Positions 33,202-39,144 of a stretch of 39,144 bases of DNA are shown here, one piece after another. Each line of letters opens with the position of its first letter. The stretch's first letter is position 1. The translations under genes and the position numbers were made by a program. The notes under the pieces were generated by a model that saw only the letters and a list, made by a program, of their open reading frames with translations, did no database searches and was not told where the DNA came from. The stretch comes from Alectoria sarmentosa. Lineage: Eukaryota; Ascomycota; Lecanoromycetes; Lecanorales; Parmeliaceae. The stretch lies in NCBI GenBank assembly GCA_009733775.1, contig WOGZ01000307.1, positions 1-39,144 on the forward strand, written 5' to 3'.

Positions 33202-35297
33202 ATGCCTTCCTTTTTCTTCCATATCGCTTTCGACATTGAAGCCCCGCCGACGCCATTAGGAAGTCGGCTTCAGGCCGCCTCACGGTACGAAGATCAGCTT
33301 GGAACCGAAGCTACTGAAGCAAAAGTGATCGCTTCGAAAGCAGGTGCTGATAGTAGACACTCCATCGATCCAAGCAGCGGCGGCAGTGCAGCTCAGGAGG
33401 CAAGGATTTCGCACTCCGTGTCTCAGGATTGGAGGTACGACAGGATCTCAGTCCAGGATATCAGCATGGCAACTACAGTAGCTTTAGACAAGCATGATGC
33501 GAGTTCCAATACAAACGATAAGATCACAAATGGCATCAGCGCCGGTCCTGGAGGTCTTGCTACAAAGGGCAAATACGAGCCTTGTGATCCTGATGAAGAA
33601 GCACTAGGATGGGGTGTGGTACGATTGTACAGAGATTCCGAAGAGACGTCAGGGCTCTACGATGAGCCTACCACCCCCAAACACTCAAAATCTGTGAAGA
33701 GCCTGTCCAGGAAAGAGGAGAATGAACATTCATCTTTTCGAGAAGAAGACTGCACAACGCTCTGCATACTTGCTGTACCCTCGTATCTTACGCCTTCGGA
33801 CTTCTTGGGCTTTGTTGGCGAAAAGACGAGAGATGCTGTTAGCCACTTTCGAATGATTAGGACCGAGAGGGGGAATAGGTACATGGTTCTTATGAAGTTC
33901 AGGAATGGCAAGAATGCTAGAAAGTGGAGGAGAGAATGGAATGGTAAGGCTTTTGATGGCATGGAGGTAGGCCACTTTTGTGAGAATTGCTGGATGAAGC
34001 TGACAGTATGTAGCCCGAGAATTGCCATGTCGTCTTCGTCAAATCTATAGAATTTAGGACACACGAGATACCAGGCCAAGAATCCTCTTTTCCAGACATG
34101 ACTAACGACCCCTTCACGCCATCCGTTACGAAGCAATTACCCTCTACCTCCACATCTTCGACCCTTCAAGCAGCTCCCATCTCATCAAGCTCACGATCCT
34201 CCAAACCTCACGCCCCACCCACTCCGTCTTTGGTCGAATTACCCACCTGCCCTGTCTGCCTCGAGCGCATGGATGAATCCACAGGCCTCCTCACAATACT
34301 CTGCCAGCATGTCTTCCACTGCTCCTGTCTACAGAAGTGGCGTGGATCAGGCTGTCCCGTATGCCGCTACACTCAAGACGATCTCGGTCTCGGAAAAAGG
34401 ACATACAACAGCACGAGCTTGGCAGATGATACCGGCCTTAACGAGTGCAGCGTCTGCCGCTCGGATGCTAACCTGTGGATCTGCCTCATCTGTGGAAATG
34501 TAGGCTGTGGGAGATACGATGCTGCTCACGCCTTCAGCCATTATGAGCAATCACAGCACTGTTTTGCTATGGACATGACGACCCAGCGGGTGTGGGATTA
34601 TGCCACCGATGGCTACGTCCACCGTATCGTCCAGAATAAAAATGATGGAAAATTCGTGGAACTCACACCAACCTCCACACAGACACCTCAATCGCACGAT
34701 GATGACTTCGACGACTACGTACCCCGAGAGAAAATGGATAACATTGGCCTAGAGTATACACATCTATTGACAAGCCAGCTTGACAGCCAACGCATGTACT
34801 TCGAGGAAATAGTCGAGCGTGCAGCCGACAAGGCATCCCAAGCCGCCCAGTCCGCCGAAAGGGCTGCAGAAGCATCTATCAAGAGCACGGAACAACTCAC
34901 TGCATTGCAAGCATCACACGACACCCTTACTAACGAGACGATACCGGCTCTCGAGAAAGACCGTGCTCGATCAGCGAGGAAGGCAGAGAAATTCGAAGCC
35001 ATGGCTCGCAAGCTCGAGAAGGAGTGGCGCGATGAGAAAGCTATGAATGAATCTCTCATGACACGTATCACCCACCTAGGTACCCAACTGGAGGCAGTGA
35101 AGACAGAGAAAGCGGAGCTCGAAGAGCAGAGCAGAGACCTGGGCTTCTTCATCAGTGGGATGGAGAAGCTTAAGACCCTTGGCGTTGATGAGGAAGATGT
35201 GAGGGAGGGCACAGTTAGTTTGCCGGAGCTTGGGGAGGAGGCCAAGGAGGCGAAGGGCAAGGGAAAGAAGAAGGGTGGTGGGAAGGGGAAGAAGTGA
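33202..35297 (+). CDS. ETP1: BRAP2/Etp1-like RING-finger E3 with UBP-type zinc finger
   Basis: Two exons, 33202-33966 and 34014-35297, are joined by a 47-base intron (GTAGGC...GTAG) to give 682 residues. Domain order is that of BRAP2/IMP and yeast Etp1. An RRM-like BRAP2 domain (CTTLCILAVPSYLTPSDFLGF ... RYMVLMKFRNGKNARKWRRE ... NCHVVFVKSIEF) covers about residues 185-270. A C3HC4 RING lies at 334-372 (CPVCLERMD ... CQHVFHCSC ... CPVC), then a UBP-type ubiquitin-binding finger at 400-451 (CSVC ... CLICGNVGCGRY ... HCFAMD). A long coiled coil and a Lys/Gly tail (KGKGKKKGGGKGKK) end the protein. It is a cytoplasmic ubiquitin ligase linked in yeast to ethanol tolerance. Start MPSFFFHI matches the hydrophobic N-terminus of fungal homologues. 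Confidence 0.93.
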
Positions 35298-35703
35298 GCA
35301 TGGCAATGACTTGTTCGGGAGCATTTAGCGATTGGCGTACACGGGCCTCTGGTTGAAGCATGCATTGCAGGCGTGAGAGCATTGGAATGGATGATACCCA
35401 AGATGCTTGTCACATAGCTTTTCCGTATGATGAACCACCTCCACAATTGCTATTTCTCTGATCATCCTAGCGAATTAACCTATTCTCTATGTCAGACGAT
35501 GCCTCGTCATAGTCGAAATCGCATACAAATAGGGGAACGGACTTTTCGGTTGGCAATTGCGGAATCGGTGGATGACGTCGGATTCTGACCTCTCGAAACA
35601 TCCCTCGATCACATTCCTACTTTCCTTCAATATTCATCCCGACTCAACTGACCAGTAGCTACCCACGCTGTAGCATCAAGATCATACAAATCATTAGCTC
35701 AAC
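35298..35703. other. Intergenic, promoter of the superoxide dismutase gene
   Basis: It contains one AGGGG word near 35531, matching the yeast stress-response element, and a CT-rich leader before the ATG. No gene is seen. Confidence 0.4.
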
Positions 35704-36535
35704 ATGTCTACCACACTCCTCCGCCAATCCACCGCCCGTAGCGGCCTACGCAACTTCACCACCATCTCCAAGGTCGCCCGCCCAGCGACCATACCCTCCT
35801 TCGCCCGCGGCAAAGCTACCCTCCCAGATCTACCTTGTACATCCTTCCAGCCACTCTTCAGGCTTTCAATTGCTCACCCAATTCCATGATAGATGACTAT
35901 GGCGCTCTCGAACCCTCCATCTCCGGCCAAATCATGGAGCTCCACCACAGCAAACACCACCAAACATACGTAAATTCCTATAATAATTTCACAGAGCAAC
36001 TCGCCTCGGCAACCTCTTCCTCCGAACCCGCCGCTCAAATCGCCCTGCAACCACTGATCAACTTTCACGGCGGCGGGCACATCAACCACTCGCTGTTCTG
36101 GGAGAACCTGGCCCCCAAGTCTTCCGGTGGCGGTGAGCCACCAAGTGGGAAGCTAGGCAATGCGATCGATCAGGCATATGGGAGTTTGGAAAAGTTGAAG
36201 AAAATCATGAATACAAAATTGGCAGGGATTCAGGGCAGTGGGTGGGCTTGGTTGGTCAAGGACACAGAAACAGGAGCGCTGCAGGTGAGGACGTATGCAA
36301 ATCAAGATCCAGTGGTTGGGCAATTCAAGCCGGTGTTGGGAATCGATGCTTGGGAGCATGCGTATTAGTACGTGTTGCTCCTCACTAGTTCTACCTGCTG
36401 GGGCAGCGTGGAGTTTCTAGAGGGAAGATTGCTAATTGGCCGTACAGTCTGCAATATCAGAACCGCAAAGCGGAGTACTTCGGCGCTATCTGGGATGTCG
36501 TCAACTGGAAGACGGCAGAGAAGCGATTCGAGTAA
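35704..36535 (+). CDS. SOD2: Mitochondrial manganese superoxide dismutase
   Basis: Exons 35704-35836, 35893-36367 and 36448-36535 give 231 residues. Residues 1-38 form an Arg/Ser/Thr-rich mitochondrial presequence (LLRQSTARSGLRNFT). The mature start TLPDLPYDYGALEP is classic. Metal ligands are His62 in MELHHSKHH, His110 in GGGHINHSLFW, and Asp196 and His200 in DAWEHAYY. The gateway tyrosine is Tyr70. GGGHINHS and the overall sequence indicate manganese rather than iron. It disproportionates superoxide in the mitochondrial matrix. Length is normal for the family and all joints are GT-AG and in frame. Confidence 0.97.
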
Positions 36536-37019
36536 GGCGGTGAAATTTTTGTACTATATTCAGGACCTGCGAGAGTGGGGGATTGGCCGAAGCCGTCGTC
36601 AATTCACTCAAATGCCGCCCAGTCTTCTCTAAAATTTTCTCATTGCCGCCAAGATTTCTCGCTCATTCTGTGAGAATTTTTCCCCGGCCTAATGACCCGT
36701 CCCCTTGAGTCACCGCAATGATCAGGTATATAACCCCTCGAATGTCTTGCTTTTTGGTTCTTTCAGCATCTCTCTTTACCACCAAAACAGCCTCTCACAG
36801 TCTGACTACCACAAGCATACAAACGTCGATTGTCTGAGTACCTTTACTACAAACATCTTTACTGGCTGGCTATCTCTAAGACTTTCACTATTACAACAGA
36901 AAATACGTAATAGTACACCGGACTCTTTGGACTCCCACCTCACAAACACACCACAAGACCGTCCTCATACCGCAGTCATAAACATCTCCGAGCCAGGCTA
37001 CGCCAACACTACTACCACC
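36536..37019. other. Intergenic, leader of the 37020 gene
   Basis: TATATAA near 36726 and a CT-rich stretch suggest the promoter and a long leader of the following gene. The reading frame of that gene is open upstream of its ATG to about 36705, but there the translation is low-complexity Ser/Thr/Leu and unlikely to be coding. Confidence 0.4.
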
Positions 37020-37874
37020 ATGAGCAGCAGCGCGCCCCTCTATCTCGCTCGCGAGCTCTTCTCCGACATCATCTATCCTGCCAAACTCTCGGATTTCACC
37101 AGGCATCTGAGCGCCATCCACGACGCAGCCTACCTCCTTCTGCTCCCGCGAACTTGCCCGGTAGGGGTAGCATTCCATCAAACCGAGACGGCGCGCATAT
37201 CGACCGGACCATCTGGAGACGCCGTCCTGCAGGCATCGACCCTCTTCCTACTCAACACCTGCCGCCACGACGCCGTCGACGATGGCGAAGTCACGCGGAA
37301 ACAACACGAAGGTATGCAAAATTTGGAATTAATTTACCCTATCTTGTACCAATTCTTGAGCCGGAAGACCTAGTTCGGGAGTCAAAAAGTTACTGCTACT
37401 CTCGAGACCTGTTTCACTGTCCCGGGTATCTTTCCTTGAATAAGCAATGCTGACTCCGAAATGTGCGTAGACATATACGAAGCGACTGGCCGCATGCTAT
37501 GGGATCTAGCCGCGGAGGAGGAGCGGTATATGAGCAACATGACACTCCTACTCGCAGAGATGAAGGGAAAATGGAAGGGCGATTTGATCGAAACGGGCAG
37601 GTTCGTGCACCACTTTTGCCAACTTCTTTGGGAAATTCACCTATACTAACATTCATCCAGCTGGCACCACACGGCCCTCAGGATGGGAAAATCGGGCATC
37701 GCGTCCGCCCAAGCGCTCACTGATCTGGTCGGCAACCGCGCTACTGCGCCACGTCATGGGAAGTACTTGACTGAGATAGCGCAGTACTGGAGGAAATGGG
37801 CCGGAACGGAGGAGGCGAGGGCTTATGAAGAGGTGTGGAATTATGTTGCTGGACGGCCATTGGTGCAGGAGTAG
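37020..37874 (+). CDS. Hypothetical fungal protein, three exons
   Basis: Exons 37020-37311, 37471-37600 and 37661-37874 join in frame to give 211 residues. The start follows ACCACC, a good fungal ATG context. The first intron is unusually long here (159 bases); the second is 60. The protein appears all-helical: FSDIIYPAKLSDFTRHLSAI, then YEATGRMLWDLAAEEERYMS, then HGKYLTEIAQYWRKWAGTEE. There is no signal peptide or membrane segment, and I recognise no domain. Coding-like composition and clean joints support a real gene. The function is unknown. Confidence 0.65.
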
Positions 37875-38344
37875 GAGGGCTATGGATGGGAACTAATTGG
37901 GCATTTTGGCAGTTTTTCTGGGTATCGGGCCATTGGTATATGGCATTGAAACGGGCATTGCGGACTTGATCATTCTGGAGTTTGGGTGTTTGGATATGAG
38001 CATCGGCATTGGAGTTTGGAGAGGGGTGCTATTCCCCGTGCTTGGATTCTTCTCGGGAGCATTGTTCTACAGTCAGTCATGAGCATTTGTGAGATTAATG
38101 AAGAATTTGTTTTTTCCCCAAAGATGAATTGTTTTCAAACTATTCAAAGATCTGAGAGAATGACAACAAAACAGAACCTCCCTTCTCCAACGGCTAGGAA
38201 AGGAGACAGACAGACAGACAGATACACTTACACTCATTTACTCCATACTAAATAGCTACGACCCTTCCCATCCCTTCCATACCACGCAATCAAAAACACA
38301 AAGCACAAAACATACCATAAGTCTCAAACCCCCCCCACACACGC
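37875..38344. other. 3' flank without recognisable gene
   Basis: An open plus-strand frame at 37897-38082 is Gly/Ile/Leu-rich but has no start context or homologous motif, and is probably 3' UTR. ACAG repeats lie near 38205-38222. Confidence 0.45.
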
Positions 38345-38500
38345 CCACGCCAACCAACCTTCAACCCTTCCAAACCTTCCAACCTTCCAACCTCCCAACC
38401 TTCCACCCTTCCAAACCTTCCACCCTTCCATCCTTCCAACCTTCCAACCTTCCACCCTTCCACCCTTCCAACCTTTCCAACCTTCCACTCACTCACTCAC
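38345..38500. repeat. CCTTCCAA minisatellite
   Basis: Imperfect tandem CCTTCCAACC and CCTTCCACC units run for about 150 bases, all pyrimidine-rich on the plus strand. Confidence 0.9.
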
Positions 38501-38634
38501 GCCACCCCTAACTAAGGTAAGCCCCCCACCACGCCCCGACAGCCACAAAACCCCACAAAAACCCCACACACACAACTGGGGAATGGTATATTTTAAAAAA
38601 AGAAAAAAAAATTGGACATGGCATGGCATAGGGC

Positions 38635-38658
38635 GATATCGATATCGCTATCGATATC
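38635..38658. repeat. Perfect 10-base inverted repeat with 4-base spacer
   Basis: GATATCGATA, spacer TCGC, TATCGATATC. It could form a cruciform or bind a dimeric protein. No gene lies immediately next to it. Confidence 0.9.
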
Positions 38659-38659
38659 A

Positions 38660-38895
38660 AAAGGACTGGGTTTGAAGTTTTGAGCAAATTATTTGTGAAT
38701 GGAAATGTTTTGGAAATGGTGGAGTAGAGTGGGTTTGAGCTTTGAGCAGGTTTTTTTGTTAATGGAAATGGAAATGGGAATGGGAATGGAAATGGTGGAG
38801 TAGAGTGGGTTTGAGCTTTGAGCAGGTTTTTGGTTAATGGAAATGGAAATGGAAATGGAAATGGGAATGGGAATGGTGGAGTAGAGTAGAGTACG
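38660..38895. repeat. Tandem repeat, three units of about 65-80 bases
   Basis: Units begin GGGTTTGAG.TTTGAGCA and end GGTGGAGTAGAGT. Each contains a variable number of GGAAAT or GGGAAT hexamers (two in the first, five to six in the others), so length varies at two levels. Confidence 0.85.
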
Positions 38896-39104
38896 CGGCC
38901 CGGGATTGATTGAGAAAAATTCTTACGGATGAAAGATGATGTTGGATGCCAGAGAGAGAGTTTGAGAGAGATTGAGAGAGAGAGAAGGTTTGAGGCCGCT
39001 ACGGGATGGGAGTCTGGTTTGAGAAGAAATGTGAATGTGGCACTTCTTGATGAGAAAAAGAAAAAAAGGGAGAGAGAAGGTTTGAGGCTGGTTGAGTAGA
39101 AAAG

Positions 39105-39132
39105 TTTTTTTTTTTTTTTTTTTTTTTTTTTT
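39105..39132. repeat. Poly-T tract, 28 bases
   Basis: An uninterrupted T run near the window end follows GA-rich sequence (38950-39095) in which AGAGAGAAGGTTTGAGGC occurs twice. Confidence 0.95.
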
Positions 39133-39144
39133 GTTGATCAAAAA

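Noticed and set aside
36705..37019. N-terminal extension of the 37020 gene to about 36705
   Set aside because: The upstream frame is low-complexity, overlaps a TATA-like word and leader-like CT tracts, and ACCACC-ATG at 37020 is a better start.
28464..37874. Secondary-metabolite cluster around the Zn2Cys6 regulator
   Set aside because: The neighbours are polyubiquitin, an Etp1-like E3, Mn-SOD and a small unknown protein. No synthase, transporter or tailoring enzymes are present.
1..39144. CRISPR array, rRNA or functional tRNA gene
   Set aside because: No regularly spaced repeats with unique spacers were seen, and no rRNA-like or intact cloverleaf sequence. The only tRNA-like signal (7898-7975) is too damaged.

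Overview
The window is nuclear DNA of a filamentous ascomycete (Pezizomycotina). Genes are compact and carry many short GT-AG introns of about 45-90 bases with CTRAC-type branch sites. Gene content is typically fungal, including a Zn(II)2Cys6 regulator, a fungal mitochondrial calcium uniporter and a BRAP2/Etp1 RING protein. One stretch is a repeat destroyed by RIP-like C-to-T mutation. No species can be named from this alone.

Layout. At 892-2381 lies a five-exon organic solute transporter alpha (Ost-alpha/TMEM184) gene. Its 3' end is interrupted by a full-length Ty1/Copia LTR retrotransposon (2351-7617, minus strand), recognised by two LTRs, a target-site duplication, a polypurine tract, a primer-binding site, and degenerate zinc-knuckle, integrase, reverse-transcriptase and RNase H segments. 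The AT-rich damage continues through the right flank to about 8300. That flank holds a mutated tRNA-like sequence and one arm of an inverted repeat. From 8300 the DNA returns to normal composition: an F-box-like protein gene (9331-11019), a 0.8 kb TAGG minisatellite, and a conserved fungal gene of unknown function (13416-15754, minus).

The middle (15.8-28.4 kb) is gene-sparse. It contains a small proline-tract protein gene (18282-18914), the mitochondrial calcium uniporter (19524-20962, minus), a dsRNA-binding-motif protein with an uncertain first exon (21790-22503, minus), and the protein farnesyltransferase beta subunit (24715-26569, minus), separated by 0.6-2.5 kb without recognisable genes.

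The right part is a dense housekeeping block on the plus strand: Zn2Cys6 factor (28464-30967), four-unit polyubiquitin (31754-32792), Etp1/BRAP2-like RING E3 (33202-35297), mitochondrial Mn superoxide dismutase (35704-36535) and an unknown small protein (37020-37874). The final 0.8 kb is tandem repeats and a palindrome.

The genes do not form an operon or an obvious biosynthetic cluster. Two are mitochondrial (uniporter, SOD) and two belong to the ubiquitin pathway (polyubiquitin and Etp1-like E3, adjacent). The most unusual signal is the mutation pattern of the retrotransposon. Comparing the two LTRs by eye, C-to-T changes fall about equally in CpA, CpT and CpC, but every CpG is preserved. 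This differs from textbook CpA-biased RIP and is the opposite of CpG-methylation decay.
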